Shown: positions 17,364 to 29,162, counted from the first letter of the stretch. The stretch: 64,000 nucleotides of DNA from Rhodonellum psychrophilum GCM71 = DSM 17998 (GCF_000381545.1 NZ_KB906688.1:26004-90003), one strand, 5' to 3'. Made by a program: numbers and translations. The notes: a model not told the origin generated them from the sequence alone.

Positions 17364-20300
17364 ATGTCAAATCAAGAAGAAAAGAAAAAAGGGGTCATTC
17401 GGAATTTTGGGCTGAGTAGTTTGTCTGTTGACAATCAGACCTCTGTCGCAATTTTGGTTTTGATCATTTCGGTATTGGGCATCATGGCCTACAATACCAT
17501 GCCCAAGGAGAGTTTCCCGGAAATCGTGATCCCCACGGTTTATGTGGGAACCGCTTATCCTGGCAACTCACCCGTGGATATGGAAAACCTGATTACCAGG
17601 CCCATTGAAAAAGAATTGAAATCCATCAACAATGTAAAGGACGTGAAGTCCACTTCTGTTCAGGATTTTTCTTCCATTGTGGTTGAATTTACTCCCGGTG
17701 TGGAAATTTCCAAAGCCATCCAGGACGTCAAGGATGCTGTCGACAAATCCAAAAGCGAATTGCCATCTGACTTGGACAGCGATCCAGATGTCATTGAGGT
17801 AAACACCTCGGATTTCCCGATCATGAATGTCAATATTTCCGGAAACTATTCAGAAGAGGAATTGAAGAAATTCGGGGAATATCTGGAAGACGAGATCGAG
17901 AAATTACCCGAAATCTCCAAAGCAGAATTGAGGGGAACGATCGAAAGAGAGATTCGGATCAATGCAGATATTTATAAAATGGAAGCCCTGCGTGTTTCAT
18001 TCAGCGATATTTCAGAGGCAGTGGGCCAGGAGAATGTCACGGTGTCTGGCGGGAATCTATTGGCAGGCGATTTCAGAAGGTCCCTCAGGATCACGGGAGA
18101 GTTCAAAAAACCCGAAGAGTTGCTGGATGTCATTGTCAAAACCGAAAACAACAAGATCGTTTATCTCGGGGATGTGGCAGATGTGGAGGATACTTTCAAG
18201 GAAAGGGAAAGTTATGCACGGAGCAACAAGCTCCCGGTCGTCACAGTCAACGTAATCAAAAGAAGTGGTGAAAACCTTTTGGATGCATCAGACAAGATCA
18301 AAATTCTGATTGATGATGCCAAAAACAACAGGTTTCCAAAGGATTTGGAAATCACCATCACCAATGACCAATCCAAAGCCACACGTTCGCAAGTTAAGGA
18401 TTTGGAAAACAGTATTATTTTCGGGGTTATTCTCGTGGTATTGGTCTTGATGTTTTTCTTGGGATTCAGGAATGCCCTTTTTGTGGGTATTGCCATTCCC
18501 TTGTCCATGTTTATCTCTTTCTTGATCCTCAACGCCTTTGGGGTGACCTTGAATTTGATGGTGTTGTTCTCATTGATCCTCGCCTTGGGGATGTTGGTGG
18601 ACAACGGGATCGTGGTTGTGGAAAATATTTACCGCTTGATGCAGGAAGGGAAAACTCCCGTTCAAGCAGCGAAGCAAGGTGTTGGTGAAGTTGCCTGGCC
18701 GATCATCACGTCGACAGCAACGACTTTGGCCGCATTCTTTCCCTTGATTTTTTGGGACGATATCATCGGAGAATTCATGAAATACTTGCCGATCACCTTG
18801 ATCGTGGTGTTGTCTTCTTCCCTTTTCGTGGCATTGGTGGTGAATCCGGTTCTGACCTCACTTTACATGAAGGTTCAGGATGTGGACATGATCAAACCGA
18901 AGAAAAAACCATTGGTATTTGCCTTGGTCACTTCCACGCTTGGTATCGTTTCCTACATACTGGGCTGGATGGTCATGGGGAATTTATTGATGCTGATCGC
19001 CATCTTCACCGTATTCAATGTACTGGTACTCAGAAAAGCCATTCGCTGGTTCCAAAATGTCTTTTTGGTCAATCTGGAGAATGTTTATGAAAAAACATTG
19101 AATTTTGCGCTTCAGGGAATAAAGCCTTACTTCTTTCTGGGAGGTACATTTCTCCTGCTTTTCCTCTCCCTTGTTTTGCTGGGCATAAGAGCTCCCAAAA
19201 TCCTGTTTTTCCCAGACAATCAACCCGCTTTGATCAATGTTTTCATCGAAAATCCTATCGGTACGGATACAGAGGCGACAAATACCTTTGTGGCCTCCAT
19301 GGAAGATGAATTGATTGAGGTATTGAAGCCCTTCAATGATGTCATTGAGTCTGTCATTACGCAAGTAGGACAGGGGACAGGTGATCAGTCGGAAGGCCCT
19401 GCCATCGCAAATACCCCACACAAGGCGAAAATAACAATCAGTTTTGTGGAATATCAATTTAGACAGGGAGTCAATACCAATGCTGTAATGGAGGATATCC
19501 GTGACTTAGTCGAAAAATATCCAGGAGTGTTGATTACCGTGGACAAGCAGAGAAACGGCCCGCCAGTGGGCAAAGCGATCAACATCGAGGTGGCAGGCGA
19601 AGATTTTCAGAAATTGATTGCCTTTGAGAGTCAATTCAGGGAATATCTTTCGAGTGCCAATATTCAGGGAATCGAGGAACTCAAATCCGATTTGGAACTG
19701 GGCAGTCCTGAAGTGATCCTGAATATCGATCGGGAAAAAGCCAGGAGATTTGGACTTTCCACCTCCTCCATCGCCAATGAATTGCGGACGGCTCTTTTTG
19801 GTTTGGAAGTATCCAAGTTCAAGGATGGTGAGGATGATTATCCCATACAACTTCGCCTGAAGGATGATTACAGGTATAATCTGTCTTCCTTAATCAACAA
19901 AAAAATAAATTTCAGGGATAAATTCGGCAACCAAAAAGAGGTGCCCATCTCTGCAGTTGCAGAACTGGAGTATGGTTCCACTTACGGGTCGGTCAAACGG
20001 AAAGACCTCAATAAAGTTATCTCCATATTTTCCAACGTGACCGACGGCTACAATGCCACCGAGATCAATGATCAATTGAAAGGAATGGTGGCTTCATACG
20101 ATATTCCGGATGGGATTACGGTTAAGTTTTCAGGTGAGCAGGAAGAACAGGCAAAATCCACTGCCTTTCTCTCCAAGGCTTTGTTGATCGCCGTATCCAT
20201 GATTTTCCTGATCATCGTAGCGCAATTCAACTCCGTGACCACACCTTTCATCATCATGGCAACGGTGATCTTGAGTACCATTGGTGTATTCTTGGGCTTG

Positions 20301-20771
20301 GTGATTTTCAACATGGATTTTGTGGTGATCATGACCGGGATTGGAATTATCTCACTCGCGGGTGTGGTGGTGAACAATGCCATCGTTTTGATTGATTATA
20401 CCGATTTGGTAAGGTCAAGAAGGAGAGAGGAATTGAATACTCCGGATGAAGAATTTCTTCCTGAAGAGGAATTGTTGGGCAGTATTGTCCAAGGAGGAAA
20501 AACGAGACTGCGGCCAGTCTTGCTGACGGCCATCACCACGGTGCTGGGTTTGATCCCTTTGGCCATCGGGATGAACATAAATTTCGGTACGCTTTTGTCT
20601 GAATTTGACCCCCAATTCTATGTAGGAGGGGACAATGCAGATTTCTGGGGCCCAATGGCTTGGACAGTGATATTTGGTCTAACCTTTGCCACCTTCTTGA
20701 CGTTAGTAATTGTACCTGTCATGTATTTATTGGCAGATAAATTGAACATGTTGATTCGCAGAATCAAATAG
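17364..20771 (+). CDS. RND multidrug efflux permease (AcrB/HAE1-like)
   Basis: This 1135-residue proton-driven pump has TM1 (SVAILVLIISVLGIMAY), a first porter domain, TM2-6, a second porter domain and TM8-12. In TM4 the motif is MLVDNGIVVVENIYR, with one Asp followed by Asn where Escherichia coli AcrB has two Asp, as in many Bacteroidota pumps. An insert of about 65 residues (about 505-570), predicted to hold two extra hydrophobic segments, lies between TM6 and TM7. Substrates cannot be inferred. It is the last gene of the operon, followed by a strong terminator. Confidence 0.93.
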   Translation: MSNQEEKKKGVIRNFGLSSLSVDNQTSVAILVLIISVLGIMAYNTMPKESFPEIVIPTVYVGTAYPGNSPVDMENLITRPIEKELKSINNVKDVKSTSVQDFSSIVVEFTPGVEISKAIQDVKDAVDKSKSELPSDLDSDPDVIEVNTSDFPIMNVNISGNYSEEELKKFGEYLEDEIEKLPEISKAELRGTIEREIRINADIYKMEALRVSFSDISEAVGQENVTVSGGNLLAGDFRRSLRITGEFKKPEELLDVIVKTENNKIVYLGDVADVEDTFKERESYARSNKLPVVTVNVIKRSGENLLDASDKIKILIDDAKNNRFPKDLEITITNDQSKATRSQVKDLENSIIFGVILVVLVLMFFLGFRNALFVGIAIPLSMFISFLILNAFGVTLNLMVLFSLILALGMLVDNGIVVVENIYRLMQEGKTPVQAAKQGVGEVAWPIITSTATTLAAFFPLIFWDDIIGEFMKYLPITLIVVLSSSLFVALVVNPVLTSLYMKVQDVDMIKPKKKPLVFALVTSTLGIVSYILGWMVMGNLLMLIAIFTVFNVLVLRKAIRWFQNVFLVNLENVYEKTLNFALQGIKPYFFLGGTFLLLFLSLVLLGIRAPKILFFPDNQPALINVFIENPIGTDTEATNTFVASMEDELIEVLKPFNDVIESVITQVGQGTGDQSEGPAIANTPHKAKITISFVEYQFRQGVNTNAVMEDIRDLVEKYPGVLITVDKQRNGPPVGKAINIEVAGEDFQKLIAFESQFREYLSSANIQGIEELKSDLELGSPEVILNIDREKARRFGLSTSSIANELRTALFGLEVSKFKDGEDDYPIQLRLKDDYRYNLSSLINKKINFRDKFGNQKEVPISAVAELEYGSTYGSVKRKDLNKVISIFSNVTDGYNATEINDQLKGMVASYDIPDGITVKFSGEQEEQAKSTAFLSKALLIAVSMIFLIIVAQFNSVTTPFIIMATVILSTIGVFLGLVIFNMDFVVIMTGIGIISLAGVVVNNAIVLIDYTDLVRSRRREELNTPDEEFLPEEELLGSIVQGGKTRLRPVLLTAITTVLGLIPLAIGMNINFGTLLSEFDPQFYVGGDNADFWGPMAWTVIFGLTFATFLTLVIVPVMYLLADKLNMLIRRIK

Positions 20772-20807
20772 CATGATTAATTAAAGGTTGGTGGTTTTTA
20801 AATGTTG

Positions 20808-20842
20808 AAACCCTTGGGATATTATCCCAAGGGTTTTTATTT
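20808..20842 (+). terminator. Rho-independent terminator of the efflux operon
   Basis: A perfect stem (AAACCCTTGGGATA paired with TATCCCAAGGGTTT) with a tight loop is followed by a T-rich tract, 37 nt after the pump stop. Confidence 0.9.
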
Positions 20843-20862
20843 TTGCAGATCGATTTTTGCGA

Positions 20863-21045
20863 TTTAACCCGAAATATGCATTTGGTTTCGCAGTAGGGGT
20901 TGAAACGGAAAGAAAATCACACTATTATATATAAGACTAATTTCTGGCACCTAAAGGGTGAAGTCAAAAATAATCAACCCCAATTGATTATTAGGCAATT
21001 TCAGGCTGAAATGGAATTGGTAATGCATACATAAAACGGGTTTAA
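20863..21045 (+). repeat. Dispersed intergenic element, copy C (full length)
   Basis: 183 bp in plus orientation: starts TTTAACCCGAAATATGCA and ends ATAAAACGGGTTTAA. It lies between the efflux-operon terminator and the UpxY-like gene, ending 28 nt before that start codon, so it is probably in or near its promoter. This gap (20772-21073) holds nothing else. Confidence 0.88.
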
Positions 21046-21073
21046 TTTTTGGTTTTTAATTCAAAAGAAAAAT

Positions 21074-21574
21074 ATGGGCGACCAACAGTGGTTCGTGATG
21101 TACACAACATCCAGAACAGAAAAAAAGGTGGAGCAGCGGTTGAGGGAAAAAGGAATTGAGGTTTTTTTGCCGATTGTGGAAGAACTTCGACAATGGAGTG
21201 ACCGGAAGAAAAAAGTACAAAAGGCCTTGTTCAGTGGATATATTTTTGTGAAAACGACCAAGGCCAATTTATGGGAATCACTTCAGGTACCAGGGGCAGT
21301 CAAATTTGTCAATTTCTCAGGTGATCACGCCACGGTAAGAGACAGGGAAATCGAGGCGATCAGAAGGATTGTGGAAACCGGTGTGGCTGTAGAAACGGAC
21401 AATGATGAGATACAAAAAGGCGAGCAAGTCAAAATCCTCGGTGGACCCTTGCAAGGTATGGAAGGTGAATGTGTGAACAAAGGAAACAAGGACTACTTTG
21501 TCATCCGGGTGCCGGGTATCAACCAGGTCCTGATGGTCAATGTTCCCCGGAAATTCCTTGAGGTGACTTCTTGA
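21074..21574 (+). CDS. UpxY family transcription antiterminator (NusG-like)
   Basis: The 166-residue protein has a NusG N-terminal (NGN) domain (WFVMYTTSRTEKKVEQRLREKG, then SGYIFVKTT) and a C-terminal KOW domain (GEQVKILGGPLQGMEGECV). UpxY/LoaP-type paralogues of NusG bind RNA polymerase to suppress termination in particular long operons, usually capsule or polysaccharide clusters where they are the first gene. Here it has no polysaccharide genes after it and is closed by its own terminator 26 nt downstream, so it acts in trans or is an orphan. It is too diverged to be the housekeeping NusG. The copy-C repeat precedes it directly. Confidence 0.85.
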   Translation: MGDQQWFVMYTTSRTEKKVEQRLREKGIEVFLPIVEELRQWSDRKKKVQKALFSGYIFVKTTKANLWESLQVPGAVKFVNFSGDHATVRDREIEAIRRIVETGVAVETDNDEIQKGEQVKILGGPLQGMEGECVNKGNKDYFVIRVPGINQVLMVNVPRKFLEVTS

Positions 21575-21600
21575 GGCGATTCAGATGGACATAAAAATAA

Positions 21601-21637
21601 AAACCCGTTCAACCTCTGGGATTGAACGGGTTTTTTT
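21601..21637 (+). terminator. Rho-independent terminator after the UpxY-like gene
   Basis: A 12-bp stem (AAACCCGTTCAA paired with TTGAACGGGTTT, loop 9 nt) is followed by T7. Its reverse also ends in T residues, so it may serve the convergent outer-membrane-protein gene at 21660. Confidence 0.88.
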
Positions 21638-21659
21638 AGGACGATAAAAAAAACAGGTT

Positions 21660-22373
21660 TTATTTTTTTGATCTTGGCTTCAGGAATTTTTTGTAGACAA
21701 GTTGAGCCTGTGCCATATGGTCTCCGAAGCGGTTGAAATTCGCATTGCCATCAAGATTGTCAGAGAAGGAAAACAACATGGTTCCCTCGAGAGCCAAATC
21801 GGAAAGTGCTCCCAATCTAAAACTGATGCCCGCTCTAAAAGGGACATAACCCGTCGTCGTTTTTGCGCGGGTTTCCAAAGCATCATCACTCATGGAAAAT
21901 GCCTGAACCCGATTGACATGCAGCAAGCCAATCCCAAGACCTCCGTAAAGATTGACAAATCGCCTGTTCATGTGGCTGTGAAAGGGGAACAAATACATGA
22001 TAGGCATTACATCGGCATAAAATGCATGCCCTTTGAACCTGAACGCCCCATTATTGGCGATCCAACGCTCCTGTACTTGTATGCTTGGGCTTACACTGCT
22101 TTGGATCCACTGTATACCAGTGGTGGTTTTGAAGGCAAAGCGATTGCTGAATTTTTTTGTGTAGGAAAGGGAAAAGGCAGGGTCCCATTCAAATTTAAAA
22201 GTACGATAGGGTCCACCATTGTCTGCATAGATGAAAGAAGGACCAATTCCAATAGAAAAGATGTCCGTTTTGGGAATGCGCTCTTTGTAAAAATTTTGGC
22301 CATAACCTAAGGTTGAGAATCCCAAAATCAGGAATCCAACGGCTAAAAATCTACTTATTTTTTTTATTTTCAT
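21660..22373 (-). CDS. Outer-membrane beta-barrel protein, unknown function
   Basis: The 237-residue protein has a signal peptide (FLAVGFLILGFSTLGYGQ) and alternating beta-strand sequence (IFSIGIGPSFIYADNGG, FKTTTGIQWIQSSVS, FVNLYGGLGIGLLHV) ending in an aromatic-rich tail. It resembles small porin-like outer-membrane proteins of Bacteroidota. Its substrate or role is unknown. The frame is open to a second ATG at 22439; both starts lie in copies of a perfect 30-bp direct repeat, and both would begin MKIKKI. The downstream ATG at 22373 places the signal peptide at the N-terminus as expected and is preferred. Confidence 0.75.
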   Translation of the reverse strand: MKIKKISRFLAVGFLILGFSTLGYGQNFYKERIPKTDIFSIGIGPSFIYADNGGPYRTFKFEWDPAFSLSYTKKFSNRFAFKTTTGIQWIQSSVSPSIQVQERWIANNGAFRFKGHAFYADVMPIMYLFPFHSHMNRRFVNLYGGLGIGLLHVNRVQAFSMSDDALETRAKTTTGYVPFRAGISFRLGALSDLALEGTMLFSFSDNLDGNANFNRFGDHMAQAQLVYKKFLKPRSKK

Positions 22374-22449
22374 GAATTTGGATGTGCATGCCACAGCCTT
22401 AACCCTTCCAAAAGGTAGTCTTATTTTTTTTATTTTCATGAATTTGGAT
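22354..22449 (-). repeat. Perfect 30-bp direct repeat duplicating a gene start
   Basis: Copies at 22354-22383 and 22420-22449 are identical, 66 bp apart start to start (22 codons, in frame). Each holds the start codon region encoding MKIKKI plus about 10 bases of leader. Confidence 0.9.
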
Positions 22450-22809
22450 TGCTAAATCAGAAGCCAATCATACAAGCCTTTTTTAAGGCAAGATATTAAA
22501 TGACAAAAAACGCATTTTGAATGCATTATTTAATTTTGACACTGTCACAACAAATATGCCAAGGCGTCAAGATTGGGCTGTTTTTTGACTATAAAAGTGA
22601 TTTAAAACCAATAAAAGGTATTTAATTTTCTTGATAATGGTGGAGGGCCAAGAAACATCCCGATTGAGGTTTTTTTTTTATGTAAATGGATATTCCACAA
22701 CCCCAACTTTCCCCATTTTGGGATTGGGGTTTTTGGCTTTCATTATTCCATCCTCTTTGTCAAAAATGGGGTAACGATTTGAGGGATTTCAGAATCAAAA
22801 AAATCCCTT
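22450..22809. other. Intergenic region, no gene supported
   Basis: AT-rich sequence between the divergently placed start region of the outer-membrane-protein gene and the end of xseB. A C/G-rich inverted repeat (CCCCAA near 22703 with TTGGGG near 22725) is a weak candidate xseB terminator. Nothing else is seen. Confidence 0.35.
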
Positions 22810-23013
22810 TTAGGCTTCTTTTCCTTCGTCAAAAGCCTTGGCGATTTCTTCCTCTGTCATCCTCAGTTTGGATTTGCATTTTTTCACCAGACCAGAAGCT
22901 TCCTTTACCAGTTCAGACAACTCATCCATTCCCTTGTCCCCTTCTTCCAAAATACCAAGAATTTCTTCGATTCTCTCCAATGCTTTACTGTAACTATAAT
23001 TTGGTGTTTCCAT
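22810..23013 (-). CDS. xseB: Exodeoxyribonuclease VII small subunit
   Basis: The 67-residue protein has the family core YSKALERIEEILGILEEGDKGMDELSELVKEASGLVKKC. Several copies bind each XseA to form the single-strand-specific exonuclease VII used in repair and recombination. Its start overlaps the end of xseA by 20 nt, so translation is probably coupled. Confidence 0.93.
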   Translation of the reverse strand: METPNYSYSKALERIEEILGILEEGDKGMDELSELVKEASGLVKKCKSKLRMTEEEIAKAFDEGKEA

Positions 23014-24319
23014 TTGTCTCGATGTTTTGAATGATACTTTTAAGGCTTATGTTTTTTGCGAAAGTGACCAAGGTGTCACCTATTTGAACTTCCGTTTTAT
23101 TGATGGGGATTCCATTGACTTCGGATCGGGTATATCCTTTGGCCAAGAATGTATTGGGATCCAATTTCTGGAGATCCCTTTCAAGATTTTCCAGTTTTCT
23201 GTCTTCGGAATCCACTCTGCTTTTCCAAGATCTTCTGATTCCCATTTCGAGGTTGTTGATTTTCACCAAATCCATTTTCAAGAGATTGGAGGAAAGGGAT
23301 TTCAGCTGATTGGTTTTGTAGTTCAGGTTTTCTTTCTGTCGTTGAATGCTGAAATCAGCCAAGGTTTTGATGGTGGTCAGCATATCCCTGAGTCTTCGGT
23401 CTTCCATCAGGAGTTTTTGCGAAGTGGCTCTTTCCAGGGTTTTCAAGGCAGTGTTCAATTGCTCTTCAAAATCCCTGAATCCCGAAAGGATAAATTCCGC
23501 AGTCGCCGTAGGCGTTTTTAGCCGGGTGTGGGCCACCAAGTCCACGATTGTTTCATCGCGTTCATGTCCTATTCCCGTGATCACGGGAAGGGGGTATTTT
23601 GCGATGGTGGCTGCCAATCCATAATCGTCAAAACAGTCCAAGTCCAATTGGGATCCACCGCCCCGGATCAAAACGACAGCATCAAAGGATTCCTTTCCGG
23701 ACAAAAGGTCGATTTGGTCCAAAGCCCTGATAATTGTCGCTGCGGCATCGGCACCTTGTAGAGTGGCTTGAAATAGCTGCGCATGGATTTGGTAACCTTG
23801 TCTGTTTTTTAGGAGTTGGTCCATAAAATCCCCATATCCCGCGGCCGAGGCACTGCTGATGATGGCGATTTTTTGAGGAACCAAAGGCAAAGGGAACCGC
23901 TTGTTCAAGTCCATCAAGCCTTCCCGCGTTAATCTTTCGATGACCTCTTGCCGGATTCTTGCCCTTTCTCCCAATGTGTAATTCGGGTCAATGTCTTTGA
24001 TATTCAGGCTGATGCCATACACTTCGTGAAAAGTGACGTTTACCTGCGCAAGGATTTTCATCCCTGCTTTGAGGTTTTGACCGGTGACGGCGCTGAACCT
24101 TCCCGCGATGACCCGGTAGGTGTACTGCCAGATGTTTGCACGGATTTTGGCGGCAATTTGGCTTCCCTTCTTTTCCACCAAATCAAGGTAAGCATGCCCT
24201 TGTGCGACTTGTTTGAATTCCCCAATTTCTGCGACTACCCAATAACTCGGATGAAGATGCTCATCCAGTGTAGAGCGGATAAGTTGATTGAGATCCAAAA
24301 GTGATAGCGCCTGCTGCAT
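22994..24319 (-). CDS. xseA: Exodeoxyribonuclease VII large subunit
   Basis: The 441-residue protein has an N-terminal OB-fold (SYWVVAEIGEFKQVAQGHAYLDLVEK), the catalytic central domain with IAIISSASAAGYGDFM and VVLIRGGGSQLDLDCFDDYGLA, GIGHERDETIVD, and a long C-terminal coiled coil. It degrades single-stranded DNA to oligonucleotides together with XseB. The start at 24319 (MQQALSLLDLNQLIRS) is chosen over 24424 since the longer N-terminus crosses a TAnnTTTG element at 24351-24358 and is not conserved. Confidence 0.94.
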   Translation of the reverse strand: MQQALSLLDLNQLIRSTLDEHLHPSYWVVAEIGEFKQVAQGHAYLDLVEKKGSQIAAKIRANIWQYTYRVIAGRFSAVTGQNLKAGMKILAQVNVTFHEVYGISLNIKDIDPNYTLGERARIRQEVIERLTREGLMDLNKRFPLPLVPQKIAIISSASAAGYGDFMDQLLKNRQGYQIHAQLFQATLQGADAAATIIRALDQIDLLSGKESFDAVVLIRGGGSQLDLDCFDDYGLAATIAKYPLPVITGIGHERDETIVDLVAHTRLKTPTATAEFILSGFRDFEEQLNTALKTLERATSQKLLMEDRRLRDMLTTIKTLADFSIQRQKENLNYKTNQLKSLSSNLLKMDLVKINNLEMGIRRSWKSRVDSEDRKLENLERDLQKLDPNTFLAKGYTRSEVNGIPINKTEVQIGDTLVTFAKNISLKSIIQNIETNGNTKL

Positions 24320-24350
24320 GGCCAAAATTAAACAAATTAAGAAGGGTGAC

Positions 24351-24358
24351 CAAATGTA
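24351..24358 (-). promoter_or_regulatory. Bacteroidota -7 element (TACATTTG) for xseA
   Basis: Exact TAnnTTTG match on the minus strand, about 31 nt before the chosen xseA ATG. No clear -33 element is seen. Confidence 0.5.
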
Positions 24359-24413
24359 TGCTTGTTTCCGAAGGCCGATCGGTGACTTACGGGGCCCGGA
24401 AATTTTATTCAAA

Positions 24414-24454
24414 GACGGAACCAATGGAGAGATTTACTTTCAATTGGTTCCGTC
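24414..24454 (-). terminator. Probable terminator of the ligA-DUF6913-dapA operon
   Basis: A perfect 12-bp stem (GACGGAACCAAT at 24414-24425, ATTGGTTCCGTC at 24443-24454, loop 17 nt) lies about 95 nt beyond the dapA stop. On the minus strand an AT-rich but imperfect T tract follows. Confidence 0.6.
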
Positions 24455-24548
24455 ATTAAGATTGAAGGAGGAAAATCAACGATTAGGGGATCGCAAATTG
24501 GAAAATGGAAGGGTTTAGTTCTCTATTTTCGGGATAAAGAAAATAGTG

Positions 24549-25403
24549 CTAAATTAAATTTGCCGCAATTTTTTCTCTGAGGGATTCAGTCGCTTTCACC
24601 AAAGGCAAACGGACTGCGTCCCAGCATATGCCCAATTCCTGCATCAGACATTTCAGACCCACAGGATTGCTTTCTTCATACATCAGTGGATTCAGGTTGA
24701 GGAGACTGAAAGTCGCTTTCCGAGAGAGTTCGAGTTCTCCATGGCTGATGTTTTTGAAGGTTTCCGGATAGGCGTTTGCCAAAACGGAGATGACACCGAT
24801 GGCACCAATGGACCGCATGGCGGTGGTGAGCATGTCGTCCCCAGAGATCAAAGAAAAATCTTGGGGTTTTCCGGCAGCGATGGCCATGCACTGTTCCATA
24901 TTTCCACTGGCTTCCTTCATGCCGATGATATTCGGATGTTGGGCCAGGGCAAGCGTGGTCGAGGCGGTCATGTTTGACATCGTACGTCCGGGTACATTGT
25001 ATAGAATGACGGGAACCGGACATGCATCCGCAATCGCTGTATAATGGGCGATAATTCCAGCTTGTGGTGGCTTGTTGTAGTATGGGCTTACGGAAAGAAT
25101 TGCAGAAATCCCTGAAAAGTCAGTGGCTTTGATTTCATCCAATACGGCTTGGGTATTGTTCCCTCCAATTCCGTAAACGATCGGGAGGCGGTTGGCATTG
25201 AACTCCAAGGAGGATTTCAAAACCTGTTCTTTTTCCTGCTTAGACAAGGTGGCGGACTCTCCGGTAGTACCCATGACCACCAAATAATCTACCTCTCCAC
25301 GAATGACATGATTGATGACATTTTTCAATCCGTCAAAATCGATGCTCAGGTCTGCGTGAAATGGGGTAATAAGTGCAACTCCCGTACCATTTAAATTTAA
25401 CAT
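24549..25403 (-). CDS. dapA: 4-hydroxy-tetrahydrodipicolinate synthase
   Basis: DapA condenses pyruvate with aspartate semialdehyde, the first committed step to diaminopimelate and lysine. The 284-residue TIM barrel shows the GTTGES loop (about 45-50), Tyr135 in ILYNVPGRT and the Schiff-base Lys163 in IGMKEASGN. The conserved N-terminus GTGVALITPF supports the start. It overlaps the DUF6913 gene by 7 nt and is third in the ligA operon, a common Bacteroidota arrangement. Confidence 0.95.
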   Translation of the reverse strand: MLNLNGTGVALITPFHADLSIDFDGLKNVINHVIRGEVDYLVVMGTTGESATLSKQEKEQVLKSSLEFNANRLPIVYGIGGNNTQAVLDEIKATDFSGISAILSVSPYYNKPPQAGIIAHYTAIADACPVPVILYNVPGRTMSNMTASTTLALAQHPNIIGMKEASGNMEQCMAIAAGKPQDFSLISGDDMLTTAMRSIGAIGVISVLANAYPETFKNISHGELELSRKATFSLLNLNPLMYEESNPVGLKCLMQELGICWDAVRLPLVKATESLREKIAANLI

Positions 25404-25900
25404 GCTTCTTTGATTTTCTTTAGATAATCTAATAAATGGTGGACATTGGAGCCTAGATCTTCTTCATCCTGGCCAAGCATAAAATCCAAGTAGGGTTCGT
25501 TTTCCTTTGAATAGAACCCGATTTTGAACCCACTTTGATTTTCGAGGAGCAAATAACGCAAATATGGATTAAGGTGTAAAGAAGGAACCAAAATAAAATC
25601 CATGTTTTCCAATTTAAATTCATTGAAGTAGTCAGAGGGATGACCCCAAAACGTGAAATGCTGGCTAGAAAATGCTTCGATAAGTCTGCTGGGTTCCTCA
25701 GAGTAAAAAAGACCGATGATCCTCACCTTATAACTCCACAATTCACGGACAACCTCCTTGGTTTCCAAAAACTCGGATTCCGAATTGGCCAAAATGCCGA
25801 TACACCTAAATTGCTCAGGAATTTTTATCTCCTTGGACTCTTTTAGTTGCAGCTTTTTTGTCAATTGCCATTCGGTCATTCGGTCTTTGATCCATTTCAT
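25397..25900 (-). CDS. DUF6913 family protein, unknown function
   Basis: The 167-residue cytoplasmic protein has no signal peptide or membrane helix. Conserved-looking blocks are RCIGILANSESEFLETKEVV, DFILVPSLHLNPYLRYLLL and FKIGFYSKENEPYLDFML. Proteins of this family are found next to ligA and dapA in many Bacteroidota, but no activity is known. It starts 2 nt after the ligA stop and overlaps dapA by 7 nt, so all three are one transcription unit. Confidence 0.75.
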   Translation of the reverse strand: MKWIKDRMTEWQLTKKLQLKESKEIKIPEQFRCIGILANSESEFLETKEVVRELWSYKVRIIGLFYSEEPSRLIEAFSSQHFTFWGHPSDYFNEFKLENMDFILVPSLHLNPYLRYLLLENQSGFKIGFYSKENEPYLDFMLGQDEEDLGSNVHHLLDYLKKIKEAC

Positions 25901-25902
25901 GT

Positions 25903-28440
<2,538 letters not shown>

Positions 28441-28494
28441 TTAAGGTGTGCGGGAGCTTAATTTATTTGAATGGGGGAAATAAAATGGTTTTTC

Positions 28495-28502
28495 TATATT
28501 TG
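28495..28502 (+). promoter_or_regulatory. Bacteroidota -7 element (TATATTTG) for the TetR gene
   Basis: Exact TAnnTTTG match ending 17 nt before the ATG at 28520, giving a short leader. A TTG lies upstream at 28467-28469, at slightly long spacing. Confidence 0.6.
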
Positions 28503-28519
28503 CCCACTATTCGAAACCA

Positions 28520-29152
28520 ATGCGTAAAAAGATAGACATCGAGTCCAAAATATTGGATATATCCTACAAGTTATTTTTAAAACAAGGATATAAAAACACC
28601 ACCATGGATGACATTGCCCAAGAATTGGCGATGAGCAAAAAGACCCTTTACAAACACTTTGAAGGGAAAATGGAGCTCTTGGCTGCGGCATTTGAGCAAT
28701 TGAAAACACGGCTGACACTTAAAGTGGAAACCCTGGTGGAAAACAGGCACATTCCCTTCACTGTGAAATTAAAATCAATGTTGACCGTGATTGCCAACGA
28801 CCTGGCGCCAATCAATCATGTGCTGTTGCAGGATTTGAGAGAGCATGCGCCCGAAATCTGGAAGGAACTACAGGATTATATCAGGGAATCCGCATTTCTT
28901 CGTTTCCAAAAGCTGATTCAAGAAGGCATCGAAAAGGGTTTTGTCTCGGCAAATGTCAACAAAAGCTTGATTGTATTGGTCTATGCCTCTGCGATTCAGA
29001 ATCTAATTGATCCCACATTCTTGGCCCAATTTCCCAAGGAAATCAAAGAAAATCTGAATTTGAACACCGCCGATATTTTTGATCAAGTGATCAACATGAT
29101 CTATCAGGGGATTTTAACTGAAGATGCCCGAAAAGAACTCCAAGGGGCCTGA
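28520..29152 (+). CDS. TetR/AcrR family transcriptional regulator
   Basis: The 210-residue protein has an N-terminal HTH (about 10-55: KNTTMDDIAQELAMSKKTLYKHFEGKMELL) and an all-helical C-terminal sensing domain. It is divergent from ligA and alone on its strand; the next gene, metG, is not an obvious target, so its regulon is unknown. It is similar in the HTH to the efflux regulator at 14231, hinting at lipid- or drug-responsive control. Confidence 0.88.
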   Translation: MRKKIDIESKILDISYKLFLKQGYKNTTMDDIAQELAMSKKTLYKHFEGKMELLAAAFEQLKTRLTLKVETLVENRHIPFTVKLKSMLTVIANDLAPINHVLLQDLREHAPEIWKELQDYIRESAFLRFQKLIQEGIEKGFVSANVNKSLIVLVYASAIQNLIDPTFLAQFPKEIKENLNLNTADIFDQVINMIYQGILTEDARKELQGA

Positions 29153-29162
29153 TTCCCGATTC

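Noticed and set aside
21601..21637. Terminator stem resembling the repeat's end (AAACCCGTT)
   Set aside because: The shared 9 bases are within a normal terminator; no interior blocks of the element are present.
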